A stretch of 64,000 bases of DNA, taken from NCBI GenBank assembly GCA_025267735.1, contig CM046297.1, positions 29,476,011 through 29,540,010 of the forward strand, read 5' to 3'. Positions 34,201 to 41,990 of the stretch are shown here, piece by piece. The notes beneath the pieces were generated by a model. It was not told where the DNA came from and did no database searches. It was given only the letters and a program-made list of their open reading frames with translations. The translations under genes and the position numbers were made by a program. The stretch's first letter is position 1. The number at the start of each line of letters is the position of its first letter. Origin of the DNA: Mactra quadrangularis. Taxonomy: Eukaryota; Mollusca; Bivalvia; Venerida; Mactridae.

Positions 34201-35676
34201 TAAGCCAGTAAACGCAAGTAAACCAGACATTTTTGCAAACACGCCAATACTCGCGAGGACGGCGAAAAATTGAAAGACAAAATCACATTTAGCGTTAATG
34301 TGTAATTCATGATTACACTCCAAGTGTAAAGTAAAGCTACGCTGACATAAGCAATATTTTCAGAGAGTATCTATATTGATCTTTGTCATTAAACGCAGCA
34401 TTCGGAACACCTCGACCTTTTTTACGGTCCTGTTTTTGACGATTGAAATATTTTCTTGTTCAATTTGGAACATGCGGGTGTTTAACAAATGTGAAAGTGA
34501 ATTTTATAAACAATATGTATGCTGCTCTCTTTATTATCTGTATATCATATCTCTTGGACCGATTATCGAATTTCAAATCACCATAGCAACGTCATGAACT
34601 GAGATATTTTAATAAATTATACATTTTTGGAAAGTACGAAGCCTACTCTTTCATTTTCTATAAAAATCTCAATTTCGAAAAATTTGACCTTAAGGTCACG
34701 TTGTGCATCATTTGTATTTAAATTGAAAAATTCTCTAACCGAAAAATGCGTGTTGATAGCAAAACCAAACTCCTACTATTACAACTTTATTTATTACAAA
34801 CAAACACACGTTTGTAATTAATATTACCTGGCCAACATCAAACCATAATAAGTTTTTCTGAAATAGTTTACATCGATGCATCAAACTCAACACAGCAAAT
34901 GGTTCAACCTCTTCTGGTCCCAATGAAGTTTCTATTTTGCAGTTATGACTGACGTATAGTTTAGAAACTATCCACCAATAATTTGATGGTGATATTGTTT
35001 TCCAGCTAGCATGTCTTTTCCATTCTTTACTTTGACATCTACGAAAAAAACCGAACATTATATGTTCATTAAATTGGACATTATTGCTGCATTGTTTAAA
35101 ACAACTAGCAATGTCAATACATGTATCAACATAAACATTATGCATATGCAATTTTCATACGTTACAAGTCTGTTTAATTATATTCAAGGAACTAATTTTA
35201 ATGCTCATAATGCATTAAGTGTCACTTTTTCTGTTGTTGATAAATATAGCATACTTTGACAACTTATCATATATGCAATGTTGTTTTACGTTAAGGTTAA
35301 ACGGAATCTAAAATGCTAATATTGGTACATAAATTGCATGCAAAAATAGAAATTTGTACCTGTAGAAATTGTCGAGTATTCTTTGGAAGACATTTACACA
35401 TACTGCACATCTTGTGTCATAAAGAGCCCATGAATGTCCGTTTGTGTTCTTTTTTGGTTTCTTCTTTTTTACTTCTCCATTAACAGCAACTTTAATCAGT
35501 AATTCTTTAAAATGATCCTCTTCGTCAGGTCCATGCATATGAATCAGTTCATCAATAAATGGTTCCATCTTATGTTTAATATAGCTAATTGAACCATCTC
35601 GGACATTCTGGAGATTAAGTACTGTCCTAGCCCAGTTTGAAAATTCTTCCTCAAATGTTTCATCATGATCCAACAT
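6373..35676 (-). CDS. CXorf38/HEPN-like, coiled-coil, beta-propeller protein (17-18 exons)
   Basis: Seventeen minus-strand exons with GT/AG borders join without a frame break into about 858 residues (871 with a probable microexon). Coding segments, 5' to 3': 35360-35676, 34828-35038, 31687-31836, [30932-30970], 30453-30617, 30000-30065, 29406-29456, 28672-28755, 25784-25867, 24926-25000, 24556-24630, 16405-16479, 16035-16109, 14186-14260, 13277-13351, 8689-8763, 8130-8204, 6373-7221. Residues 1 to about 226 resemble human CXorf38 (DUF4559): 'FSNWARTVLNLQNVRDG', a CxxC, 'SKEWKRHASW', 'ALSLM'-like 'AVLSLMHRC', and the HEPN-type 'RHELVHS' at 181-187. Residues about 282-576 are Lys/Glu/Gln-rich coiled coil. 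Residues 577-858 form a TRIM/NHL-like propeller. There is no RING or B-box. Family knowledge: HEPN domains with R-x4-6-H are often RNases or RNA binders, and TRIM-like propellers bind proteins or RNA. A role in innate defence is inference only. An in-frame stop just upstream of the ATG at 35676 fixes the start. Confidence 0.8.
7222..8129 (-). other. Intron 16, with a dispersed repeat
   Basis: No frame is present. The stretch 7560-7770 repeats in the same orientation at 10585-10775 (shared 'aattaagaatatttataagttt' region and 'ggctaccagaaa'). The part nearest exon 16 (7905-8040) matches 13070-13200, showing that the flanking intron was duplicated along with the exon pair. Confidence 0.6.
8130..8204 (-). 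CDS. Exon 16: 75-nt coiled-coil exon, type beta
   Basis: This is a phase-0 exon of 25 codons, acceptor 'ttacag', donor 'gtaagt'. It reads VGKKIKDVKQDK...SYKSA. It belongs to the beta set with exons 10, 12 and 14. Confidence 0.8.
8205..8688 (-). other. Intron 15
   Basis: A 484-nt intron between the alpha and beta exons of the fourth module, with nothing coding. It contains 'tatattagaatcttaaagacgtgatacattct', similar to 14028-14056 in the neighbouring module's intron. Confidence 0.6.
8689..8763 (-). CDS. Exon 15: 75-nt coiled-coil exon, type alpha
   Basis: Phase 0, 25 codons, acceptor 'ttgcag', donor 'gtaagt'. It reads PENKIKGLKQERSKQ...LKRI. It belongs to the alpha set with exons 9, 11 and 13. 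It starts with Pro and has 'DHG' where the others have acidic residues, so it is the least coiled-coil-like member. Confidence 0.8.
10324..10505. repeat. 91-bp tandem duplication
   Basis: Two head-to-tail copies (10324-10414 and 10415-10505) share 'agcccttgcgccagcact' and the following approximately 60 bases with almost no differences. The near identity implies a recent event. Confidence 0.9.
10585..10775. repeat. Copy of the 7.56-kb intronic repeat
   Basis: It matches 7560-7770 in direct orientation with scattered substitutions. No terminal repeats are visible. It may be part of the intragenic duplication rather than a mobile element. Confidence 0.75.
11045..11920. repeat. Left arm of a long inverted repeat
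   Basis: This stretch matches the reverse complement of about 19730-21325. Anchors are 'tcaaagcg' (11061 vs 21322), 'aacagattattaggatta' in reverse (11460 vs 20740), 'tactacgctaagtatcatgg' (11541 vs 20350, one or two changes), 'actacttcctgtgcg' (11690 vs 19965) and 'acctcaaaaagtag' (11878 vs 19737). The right arm is longer because of indels. The arms are about 7.8 kb apart and contain no exon. Confidence 0.8.
11929..11970. repeat. TA-rich microsatellite
   Basis: A run of (ta)n with two 'cata' interruptions, at the inner end of the inverted-repeat arm. Confidence 0.9.
13277..13351 (-). CDS. Exon 14: 75-nt coiled-coil exon, type beta
   Basis: Phase 0, 25 codons, acceptor 'ttgcag', donor 'gtaagt'. 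It reads IEKEIKDVKQDKNKQ...LKSI. The 'KDVKQDK' core is shared with exon 16, so modules three and four are the closest pair. Confidence 0.85.
13352..14185 (-). other. Intron 13
   Basis: An AT-rich intron between the alpha and beta exons of the third module. No frame or element was seen. Confidence 0.55.
14186..14260 (-). CDS. Exon 13: 75-nt coiled-coil exon, type alpha
   Basis: Phase 0, 25 codons, acceptor 'tttcag', donor 'gtaagt'. It reads IENKIKDLHKEKSKQ...LKCR. It carries an unusual Cys near its end. Confidence 0.85.
14261..16034 (-). other. Intron 12
   Basis: No coding signal. The part from about 15550 to the next exon is the left partner of a direct segmental duplication with 21380-24560. 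Confidence 0.5.
16035..16109 (-). CDS. Exon 12: 75-nt coiled-coil exon, type beta
   Basis: Phase 0, 25 codons, acceptor 'tttcag', donor 'gtaagt'. It reads MEIKFMDLQQEKSKQ...LKNA. It is very close to exon 10. Confidence 0.9.
16405..16479 (-). CDS. Exon 11: 75-nt coiled-coil exon, type alpha
   Basis: Phase 0, 25 codons, acceptor 'tttcag', donor 'gtaagt'. It reads MENKFEDLQQEKSKP...IESE. It is very close to exon 9. The initial Met is internal to the protein, not a start. Confidence 0.9.
17434..17471. repeat. 17-bp-stem hairpin
   Basis: 'cgtgtctggaagatgtg' and 'cacatcttctagacacg' pair as a 17-bp stem (one G-T) around a 4-nt loop 'tatg'. It lies inside the TACGG-rich end. Confidence 0.85.
18160..18425 (+). 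pseudogene. Degenerate DDE transposase C-terminal fragment
   Basis: Reading across one frame with stops gives 'KWIGRRGTVE' followed by a decayed proline-rich block and 'KLYGHV'. This resembles the 'RWIGRRG.VEWP.RSPDLTPLDF.LWG' signature of a mariner-type transposase subgroup. Stops and shifts make it dead. It may be the former enzyme of the surrounding TACGG-rich element or an unrelated insertion. Confidence 0.4.
19730..21325. repeat. Right arm of a long inverted repeat
   Basis: It is the reverse complement of about 11045-11920, with additional sequence in this arm (for example 19990-20250 and 20380-20690 align poorly). It directly abuts the second segmental duplicate, which starts at about 21380. 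Confidence 0.8.
22690..24300 (-). mobile_element. 5'-truncated non-LTR retrotransposon (LINE 2), nested
   Basis: Minus-strand reverse transcriptase remnants start at about 24285 with 'NVQKAFDTVNHAIL'. They continue with 'GIPQGSIIGPLLFLIYVND' and, after an in-frame stop at 24027, 'LYADDSA' (about 24005-24025). Further down come 'MIRFVLGLDARTHLD' and 'LNWLPVSKRVDQII' (23378-23614), then the C-terminal 'MKCHNTLDKPEISPIL' near 23200. The family is Jockey/CR1-like and differs from LINE 1. Ends are approximate. Confidence 0.75.
23092..23112. repeat. (AAT)n microsatellite
   Basis: About seven consecutive 'aat' units, in the 3' part of LINE 2. It could be the LINE's simple-repeat tail. Confidence 0.85.
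24556..24630 (-). CDS. Exon 10: 75-nt coiled-coil exon, type beta
   Basis: Phase 0, 25 codons, acceptor 'ttgcag', donor 'gtaagt'. It reads MEIKFKDLQLQKSKQ...LKNT. Confidence 0.9.
24926..25000 (-). CDS. Exon 9: 75-nt coiled-coil exon, type alpha
   Basis: Phase 0, 25 codons, acceptor 'tttcag', donor 'gtaagt'. It reads MENKFKGLQQEKSKQ...LKSE. The alpha-beta intron here is 295 nt, the same length as in the module formed by exons 11 and 12. Confidence 0.9.
25001..25783 (-). other. Intron 8
   Basis: The stretch from 25340 to exon 8 matches 28260-28670, the intron following exon 7, so this intron part was duplicated with the 84-nt exon. Confidence 0.65.
25784..25867 (-). CDS. Exon 8: 84-nt coiled-coil exon
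   Basis: Phase 0, 28 codons, acceptor 'ttgcag', donor 'gtaagc'. It reads IDKLECKLQYETEKNK...IRSN. It is a duplicate of exon 7. Confidence 0.9.
26160..28207 (-). mobile_element. Non-LTR retrotransposon remnant (LINE 3)
   Basis: The minus-strand pieces in order are: RT fingers 'LEHVVFGNILDHIDQHKI' and 'CQHGFRAKR' (28016-28207); 'GFSKAFDRTP' (about 27990); 'LLFADDCILYRTI' (about 27800); 'FYPQKCSVIRM' and 'KYLGVELQSDRTW' (27422-27712); and the C-terminus 'NIYKYSFLPRTIPAWN' (26175-26399). Stops and shifts break it. Between 26400 and about 27050 the LINE is interrupted by roughly 0.65 kb of unrelated AT-rich sequence. Confidence 0.8.
26400..27050. mobile_element. AT-rich insertion inside LINE 3
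   Basis: This stretch separates the C-terminal LINE 3 coding piece from the rest. Its 26664-26722 part resembles 43166-43228 ('gtgaatttcgtgc', 'aattaaaactcacg'), so it belongs to a dispersed repeat family. No terminal repeats could be defined. Confidence 0.45.
28672..28755 (-). CDS. Exon 7: 84-nt coiled-coil exon
   Basis: Phase 0, 28 codons, acceptor 'tttcag', donor 'gtaagc'. It reads TEELERKLQYETERNK...IRSN. Confidence 0.9.
28756..29405 (-). other. Intron 6
   Basis: AT-rich, no coding. A loose array of 'tttctaaaaa' with 'acaca' variants at 29070-29195 is low-complexity sequence. Confidence 0.5.
29406..29456 (-). CDS. Exon 6: 51-nt coiled-coil exon
   Basis: Phase 0, 17 codons, acceptor 'ttgtag', donor 'gtattg'. 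It reads ELERKNAILETQIQQHK. The 'ELERK' start is shared with exon 7. Confidence 0.75.
29457..29999 (-). other. Intron 5
   Basis: AT-rich, nothing recognised. Confidence 0.5.
30000..30065 (-). CDS. Exon 5: 66-nt coiled-coil exon
   Basis: Phase 0, 22 codons, acceptor 'tttcag', donor 'gtatta'. It reads SQELKLKYKDQLEKKE...LQKK. The donor after 'aaaaaa' is weak, but the open phase-0 reading supports it. Confidence 0.7.
30066..30452 (-). other. Intron 4
   Basis: No coding seen on the minus strand. Confidence 0.5.
30453..30617 (-). CDS. Exon 4: linker between HEPN-like domain and coiled coil
   Basis: Phase 0, 55 codons, acceptor 'ttttag', donor 'gttagt'. The residues (ENSTIALFTEDGEIHQLANK, then 'CLNADFKSPKG') look helical and amphipathic. 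I recognise no domain. Confidence 0.8.
30618..31686 (-). other. Intron 3, holding the probable microexon
   Basis: AT-rich apart from the 39-nt candidate exon at 30932-30970. Confidence 0.5.
30932..30970 (-). CDS. Probable 39-nt microexon
   Basis: The minus strand shows a pyrimidine-rich acceptor 'ttttttgttaacag', 13 open codons (MSNEDFFRKVDLG) and a donor 'gtatta', again exactly phase 0. Including it adds 13 residues between exons 3 and 4 without changing the frame. It is plausible from the splice sites and acidic-aromatic content but needs transcript support. Confidence 0.5.
31687..31836 (-). CDS. Exon 3: HEPN motif exon
   Basis: Phase 0, 50 codons, acceptor 'taacag', donor 'gtatat'. It begins VIQTRHELVHSINNRL. 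R-H-E-L-V-H fits the R-x4-6-H signature of HEPN domains. CXorf38 has an R-N-E-I-M-H at the equivalent place, from my knowledge of that family. The helix that follows is charged. Confidence 0.85.
31837..34827 (-). other. Intron 2, nothing coding
   Basis: Three kilobases of mostly AT-rich sequence. Several short open frames on the plus strand lack any recognisable family, and I regard them as chance. Confidence 0.5.
34828..35038 (-). CDS. Exon 2: core of the CXorf38-like domain
   Basis: The acceptor 'ttcgtag' and donor 'gtaata' give 211 nt, completing the split Arg codon from exon 1. It reads CQSKEWKRHASW, 'SPSNYWWIVSKLYV', 'GPEEVEPFAVLSLMHRCKLF'. The Trp-rich middle and the 'GPEE...AVLSLM..C..F' block are the part most like CXorf38. 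Confidence 0.85.
35039..35359 (-). other. Intron 1
   Basis: A 321-nt intron with GT/AG ends, no other feature. Confidence 0.6.
35360..35676 (-). CDS. Exon 1 (coding): N-terminus of the CXorf38-like domain
   Basis: The ATG at 35676 follows an in-frame TAA and a possible acceptor ('aattggcag' ending at 35689), which suggests an upstream untranslated exon. It encodes 105 residues plus two bases. Features are 'EEFSNWARTVLNLQNVRDG', a Lys-rich stretch 'VKKKKPKK', and 'CAVCVNVF'. The donor is 'gtacaa'. Confidence 0.8.
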
Positions 35677-35689
35677 TTTATTTTAAATC

Positions 35690-36043
35690 TGCCAATTACA
35701 ATAACATTGAATACGTGTATACATGTATTTGTAATACTGTAAAGCAATTTCATTTTGTAAATATATAGTATGTCAATTGACCACAAATAACATTCGTCAG
35801 TAAATCCACAATTTCATTTTTGATCATTGTGGCAAGTCGATATGTGGTTAATTGTGTTTTTACATTTAATAAATTGTCACTATTGAATCAGCATACCTTG
35901 TGTTTGACTGATGCAATCAACATTTGAAATAATATGTCGCCGTTGATTTCAGATTATCATGATGAGAGCATGAACAAGTTTATAAAAAGGGTTCTTTGAG
36001 TTAAAGTTAGAGGTGACCTACGCAGAGTGTTTCTACTTTGTGA
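35690..36043 (-). promoter_or_regulatory. Short upstream region of the main gene
   Basis: This is the only host sequence between the gene start and LINE 4. I see no convincing TATA or CCAAT arrangement. The true promoter may lie upstream of the LINE, beyond 41.75 kb. Confidence 0.25.
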
Positions 36044-36099
36044 TCGTCGACAAGTATTTGTTTGTTTGTTTGTTTGGGTTTTACGGCGCATCAACACAG

Positions 36100-39000
36100 A
36101 AAGGTCATATCGCGCCGAAAACAAATAATGCTACTATTAATTCAATCGATAATAATGATTTTTAGCCTTATATTTTATCATAGACATTTATTTCCTTCAA
36201 AAAGTTAAGTATCACATGTGATGGTACAGACTCAAAAAGTTCTTTAAGCGAGCTAACCTAAAAATGTTTATCACGGATGTTTTTGAGATCCTGACAATCA
36301 ATGAGAACGTGTTTGACATTGAAATGCTCGTCACATGGTATACACTTAGGTGCTTCCTCTCTTTTGAGAAGGTATGAATGTGTTAATCTGGTATGACCTA
36401 TTCTACATCGTGTAATCACAACCTGATCTCGGCGATTAGAAAATATTATTGATGAAGATGAATCAAGGGCTGGCTTTATGTCATGTAACTTATTAAATAT
36501 AGCGTTATTCCATGTTGTTTGCCATTTCGACTTAATTAATGAATTGATCGAACACTTAAAGTCACTGCTTGGTAATTTGAGATCAACTGGTTGAAGGTTT
36601 AAAGATTCTTTAGCTAGGATGTCTACTTTTTCATTTCCATGTATGACTTGGTATCCAGCAGAGGTGTACTATTTTAGATTTTTAAATATCATGTAATTTT
36701 AACTCGATACTTTTAATAAGATTTTTGTCTGAACTGCAATTTTTAATGGCTAGTAATACAGACAGAGAATCTGAGAAAATGATAAACTTGTTATTTATAC
36801 TATTTGATATGTATGTTAAAGCGAGATCAATTGCTTTTATTTCGGCAGTAAATATAGATGCCTTGTCAGGCAGTCGCATTCTTGCAACGAGAGAATTTCC
36901 GTATGCGGCGCAACCAACTTTGTTTCCATCTTTAGAACCGTCGGTAAATAAATGAGTACAATCTTATTATTTTTCCAAGACGTTTACAAATTCAGATTTA
37001 AAGGCTTCAGGGCTAGTGAAAGATTTACGAAAAGTTGATAAGTCAATATTAACGTCTGGAATGTTGTAGGTCCACGGGGGATATTTTCATCTAAGTTCTG
37101 TATCAAAGACGAAGTGTTTATATTCAGCATTTCTAAGTCGCTTTTAACGCGCAGGCCAAAAGGTTTGATTTCATTCGGTTTATTTTCAAATTTGCTGGTG
37201 TAATCAGGTTTGAAAATAACATTTCGTGCCGGGTTTCTTTTGTTAGAAGATATACGAGTTGCGTATTGTAATGAAAGTTTTTGTCGACGTAAGTTTAGTG
37301 ATGGCTCGTTAGCTTCAACATAAAGACTTTCAATAGGTGAAGTTTTAAATGCACCAAGGGCAATACGTAAGCCCTGGTTGTGTATAGTATCTGGTATTTG
37401 TAAGTTTGATTTACGAGCTGATCCGTAGACTATTGATCCGTAATCTAGTTTTGAACGAACAAGACTTCTGTATAATTTTAGTAATGTTTGGGTATCAGAT
37501 CCCCAATCAGTATGTGAAAGTACTTTAAGTAGATTCAAAGCTTTAATACATTTTGTTTTAAGCAACTTTAAGTGTGGTATAAAAGATAGTTTTTTATCGA
37601 ATGTAACGCCTAAAAACTTAGCTTCATTTACTACTGCGATTTTAGAGCCAGAAATGTAAAGTTCGGGATCATAATGATGTTTTCTTAATCGACAAAAATG
37701 TACACATTGAGTTTTTGACTTTGAAAATTTAAAACCATTTTCTGTTGCCCATTTTTGAATTTTATCCAAGTTCTGTTGTAATCGACGTTCGATACTTCGA
37801 ATATTTTTAGATCGATAACAGATTAAAAAATCATCAACATATAATGAGCAATCTGTACCAGGATTTATAGCCTTAACTATATTATTAATTTTAAGCCCAA
37901 AGAGGGTAACAGATAAAATACTGCCTTGCGGCACGCCTTGTTCTTGTTCGTGGCTCTCTGATAACGTTGATCCTACTTTAACTTGAAAATTTCTGTCTGA
38001 CAAAAAACTAGAAATGAACATTGGTAATCTACCGTTCAGACCGGCATCTTTTAAATCCTTGAGAATACCATATTTCCATGTTGTATCGTAACCCTTCTCA
38101 AGATCGAAGAAAATTGAAACTACGTGTTGTTTATTGACAAAAGCCTCTATTATAAATGTTTCAAGACGAACTAAATGATCATTTGTACTTCGTTGTTTTC
38201 GAAAACCAGACTGAAAATTAGTAATATACCGTTTGATTCTAAATACCAGAGAAGTCGTTTATTAACCATGCGTTCGAAGGTTTTACAGATACAACTTGTT
38301 AGAGATATTGGTCGATAGTTAAGGGGATCAGTGTTGTCTTTATCCGGTTTCGGTATTGGTACGATTAAAGCTTTTTTCCAGGAATCTGGAATTTTACCAG
38401 ATATCCATATATCATTAAAAATATCAACCAATAAATGTTGAGATACTTAGGGGAGGTGTTTTAAAAATTGATAATAAATTTCATCTGGACCAGCAGCAGT
38501 GTCTTTAGCATTTTTTATAGAGTCGTTTAGATCATCAATCGTATAGAGGGTGTTATACTCTTCTTCGTTGTTAGAATGAAAATTAATATTTTGTTTTTCA
38601 GCTTTAGATTTGACTTGTTTAAACTCGTCAGAGTAGTGTGCGGAAGAAGAATTATGTTCAAAAGCTTCCGCTAGCGTGTTGGCTATATCTTTAGTTGTTT
38701 TAGCGATTCTCGAGTCTTTACGTTTGAGATGAGCAGTTGAAACTTTTTTATGCTTACCGTTTATTTTACGAACAGCTTCCCAAACCTTTTTTATTGGAGT
38801 GTTGGAGTTAATTTTCGATATATATGATCGACAAGATTGACGTTTAGAAATCTTAAAGGTTCTACGAGCTTGTGCTCGCAGGATTCTATAATTGTTTAGA
38901 TTTGCGGCAGTAAGGCAAACCTGAATTTTTTTTAAGTGCTGCTTTTCGTTTCCGAACTGATTTTCTGCTCTCATCGTTGAACCATGGTTTTTTAATTTTA

Positions 39001-39839
39001 CTAGAATCTTTAATTGAGGTTTTTGGAATACATTCATCAGTTATCTTTGATAGAGTGGAGGCAAAAAGATTAGCTTTATCCGTAGAGTTGGAAAATATCG
39101 GACTTGTCAAATTGTCAGAACATAGTTTGTTAAATTGTTCCCAGTTCGCTTTAGAAAATTTGTAATACTAGCGGACATAGTCGTTTGAAGTTAATAACAA
39201 TGAAAAGTGGTCACTTCCGTACTGTTCGTTCAGCACTGACCAAGTATAATCTAAATATAATGATGGATGTGATAATGTAAGGTCCATGCAAGAAAAGCTA
39301 CCAGTGGCTGGATGTAAATAAGTTGGTGACTTGTCATTCAGAAGGCAAAGTTGTAAATTATCAATTAATTTTTCTGTAATGCTGCCTTTATTATTCGTAG
39401 ATGTACTTCCCCATATTGGATTATGGGCATTAAAATCGCCAAGTAGAAAGAATGGTTCTGGGAGTTGTTTGGTTATATTTTCTAAGTCTTCAACAGAAAT
39501 AGATAAATTTGGAGGAAGATATAAGGAGCATACTGTAATAGGTCTATGCAAAGTTACTTCAACAGCTACAGCTTGTAAATTAGTTTGTAACTGAATTTGT
39601 CGTTGAGCGACACAATTTGCAACTGCAATTGTAGAGCCTCTTGATGCTCTCATGGTGTCTGTACATATTTTACTGTAAAGAGCATAGTTCTTTATTGATA
39701 TCTTATCACTTGTAGATAAGAATGTTTTTTGAAGGCAGACAACTTTCGGGGAGTATTTCGATAATAAAAGGAGAAGATCGTTGTAATTGGATTTAAGACC
39801 ACGACAATCCATTGAAGTATACTTTGATTCATGGTTCAA
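36100..39839 (-). pseudogene. LINE 4 ORF2: endonuclease, RT, RNase H
   Basis: In order on the minus strand: an APE-type endonuclease (39168-39839) with 'PFFLLGDFNAHNPIWG' and a terminal 'YGSDHF'; a connector 'KKPWFNDE' (about 39000); and RT fingers with 'AAGPDEIYYQFLK' and 'PLNYRPISLTSCICK'. The RT core follows with 'GVPQGSILSVTLF' and catalytic 'LYVDDF' (36984-38021). RNase H has 'MRLPDKASIFTAEIKAI' and 'IIFSDSLSVLLAI' (36682-36879), and after it 'HGNEKVDILAKESL'. The end has a Cys/His motif around 36330 ('CIPCDEHFNVKHVLIDC'). Frame breaks near 39168, 38447, 38171 and 36980 inactivate it. Confidence 0.85.
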
Positions 39840-39854
39840 CGAAAAGTAAAGAAC

Positions 39855-41096
39855 CTACTTTGGAACCTTAGCAGGACTGCGAGCCGAATCTCGAGGAGGG
39901 GAACTGATACCCATGTCCTCATACTCCATCGACTCGATGTCACTCATAAGAGCGTCGAATCGATTGGAGGACGGGACAGGGTCCCTCTCCGCTTTCCTGA
40001 CCCTGTCGGTCAGGACAATCTTCTTTTTGGGTGATTGCCTTTGAACCACCTGCTCAGGAGACGGAGAAGCCTGTGCGACCCGCCTCTGAGATACAGATGA
40101 GGTACGTGTAGATGTTGATGTCTGTGAACTTGAACTGGATTTAGACGTATTGCGTGAAAGGGTAGGAGACGGTTTCTGTACTGGAATAGTTTCCAGAGGA
40201 GAACACTTACATAAGTTGACTTGCACTGCAGAATCAACCATCTGAACTGGTTTAGATACAGCAGCTGAATATGAATTAATCTTGGAAACCTGACTTTCAA
40301 CAAGCTTACGAGCATCAGGGAAAGATAAACTTTGTGTATATTTAACACGGAGAACTTCTTTTTCCGTTTTCCAGACAGAGCAAGAACGGGAAGTTGAAAA
40401 ATGATTACCCCCACAATTTGAACATTTGGCATCAAGAGTACAGTTTTCAAGTGGACCAGCATTTGAAGTACTACACTTACGACATATATTCTCTCTAGTG
40501 CATCTAGATTCATGATGCCCATATTTAAAACAATTGTAGCACTGCATAGGGTTTGGAATAAACATCTCAACGCGGACGTTGAGATACCCTACCCGAAGCG
40601 AAGAAGGAAGAATTGGGTTGTCGAAAGTCAGTATGTAAGTGTGTGTAGGCAGACGTTTACCGTCCCTAGTAGTGATTATTCTTTTTGCATTAGATACGTT
40701 CTGAGGCTTTAGTTCTTACACAATGTCTGCCTCTAACATATATATTAAGTCAGGGCAGCGAACAACACCTTTACAGGAATTTAGCGTTTTGTGAATACTA
40801 CAAAAGGCTGGTATTCTGTAGAAAGACTTCAGCTTCATTAAATTTTTGGCTTGCTGTCTTCTACTTACTTCGATCAAGAGCTCGCCATTGCGAAGCTTCT
40901 TGACCGACTTGGGTGTACCTATAACTGATGAAATTGTCTTATCAATTATAAATGGATTGAGCACAGACAATTTTTCATTTTCCATCGCTTCCAATACGAG
41001 GAAGCGTGGAAATGACGATTGGTCTGTTTTTGCATCAGAACTGTTATTAGGTGGTTCGTCAGACTTACGTTTTTTAGAAGAAGTTAAAGAATCCAT
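39855..41096 (-). pseudogene. LINE 4 ORF1: gag-like protein with zinc knuckles
   Basis: About 413 codons from ATG at 41096. A Ser/Lys-rich N-terminus leads into an RRM-like region, then CCHC knuckles 'CYNCFKYGHHESRC' and 'CSNCGGNHFSTSRSC', and a Ser/Pro-rich tail. A single in-frame TAA at 40716 interrupts an otherwise intact frame. Confidence 0.8.
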
Positions 41097-41758
41097 GGTT
41101 GAGTTAATAATGATTCATCACTCAGGTTCCCCAGCCACCTCGGACTCCAACAAGGGGAAGTGCAATGGAGGCGGATATCCAGCCTCCGCACCACAAGGAT
41201 ACCAGAGAGATATACTTGCATGTAATTGCAAATGATTACAATCAACACAATTGGCCCATGAGCCACCGCCTTCTTAAATAGGTGTTGAACGTATAACTTC
41301 AAAGAAAAGTACTGCATATTTAGTAGACGCATGTATATCTAAATGGATAACACATATGTTTTAACAAGTAAAAGGTATGCTAGTAGCGTTGTTAATTTTT
41401 GGGTGTGTGCACATCCAGGAGTACATGTACTTACATAAATAAATCAACTGTTGTGAGTATACAACTATTCAAGGGCAAGGCATGACCAGCCGATTGACCA
41501 AGTCGGGCCTACTTGGACACCCGTCTATCCTGAATCAGAGGCCAAAGCAGTGTGTTGGGAAGACTGGAGATCCCTGGGTCTCCCTCAACTACCAGGATCC
41601 TCCTTTCCCGGTTACGGGACGCTGCCCACGGCAAACGGGAAGTTTTGGTGTTAGCCATATGCCCATCATGCAGGCCCAAATAGCAACTACATAATGGGCA
41701 CATGTTTCTCCTCCTCGCCACGTAGAGGTCACCAAAAAGAGGAGGTCGTCCACAAGTA

Positions 41759-41990
41759 AATAAAGGTTGAATGAATTTCGTCTTTATAACATCTAAGCTG
41801 CATATAAATGTAACAGAATTCAGATAATATACAAAGCATATATCACATCAATTTGGACCGATATGTAATCGACTATAAACCTTATTCCTTTAAAAAAATA
41901 TAAAGCGGTAAAGAACACCAGTTTCGCATAAACTTTAAGATAAGTTAAAGCTTATTGTCATCACATTCTCATGAAAACCGTATAAAGAAA
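41759..41990. other. Host sequence between LINE 4 and the Tc1-like element
   Basis: AT-rich, nothing seen. Confidence 0.4.

Larger units (their letters stand above)
36057..41745 (-). mobile_element. Nearly full-length I/Nimb-like LINE (LINE 4)
   Basis: A 13-bp direct repeat with one mismatch, 'tcgtc(g/c)acaagta', flanks it at 36044-36056 and 41746-41758. It has a 5' leader (41097-41745, GC-richer than the host), ORF1 with zinc knuckles, and ORF2 with endonuclease, reverse transcriptase and RNase H. The 3' tail ends 'gccgtaaaaccc' plus (aaac)n. The two-ORF layout with CCHC fingers and RNase H is that of the I superfamily. It is broken by a few stops and shifts and so is relatively young but dead. 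Confidence 0.85.

Noticed and set aside
31837..34827. Short plus-strand frames in intron 2 as separate genes
   Set aside because: All are under 90 codons, AT-driven, and none has a recognisable domain.
34735..35151. Single 138-residue minus-strand protein
   Set aside because: Only its central part (34828-35038) is exon 2 of the main gene; both ends run into introns past good splice sites.
36682..41096. Cluster of several host genes with zinc fingers, nuclease and RNase H
   Set aside because: Order, motifs, flanking target duplication and 3' tail show a single retrotransposon.
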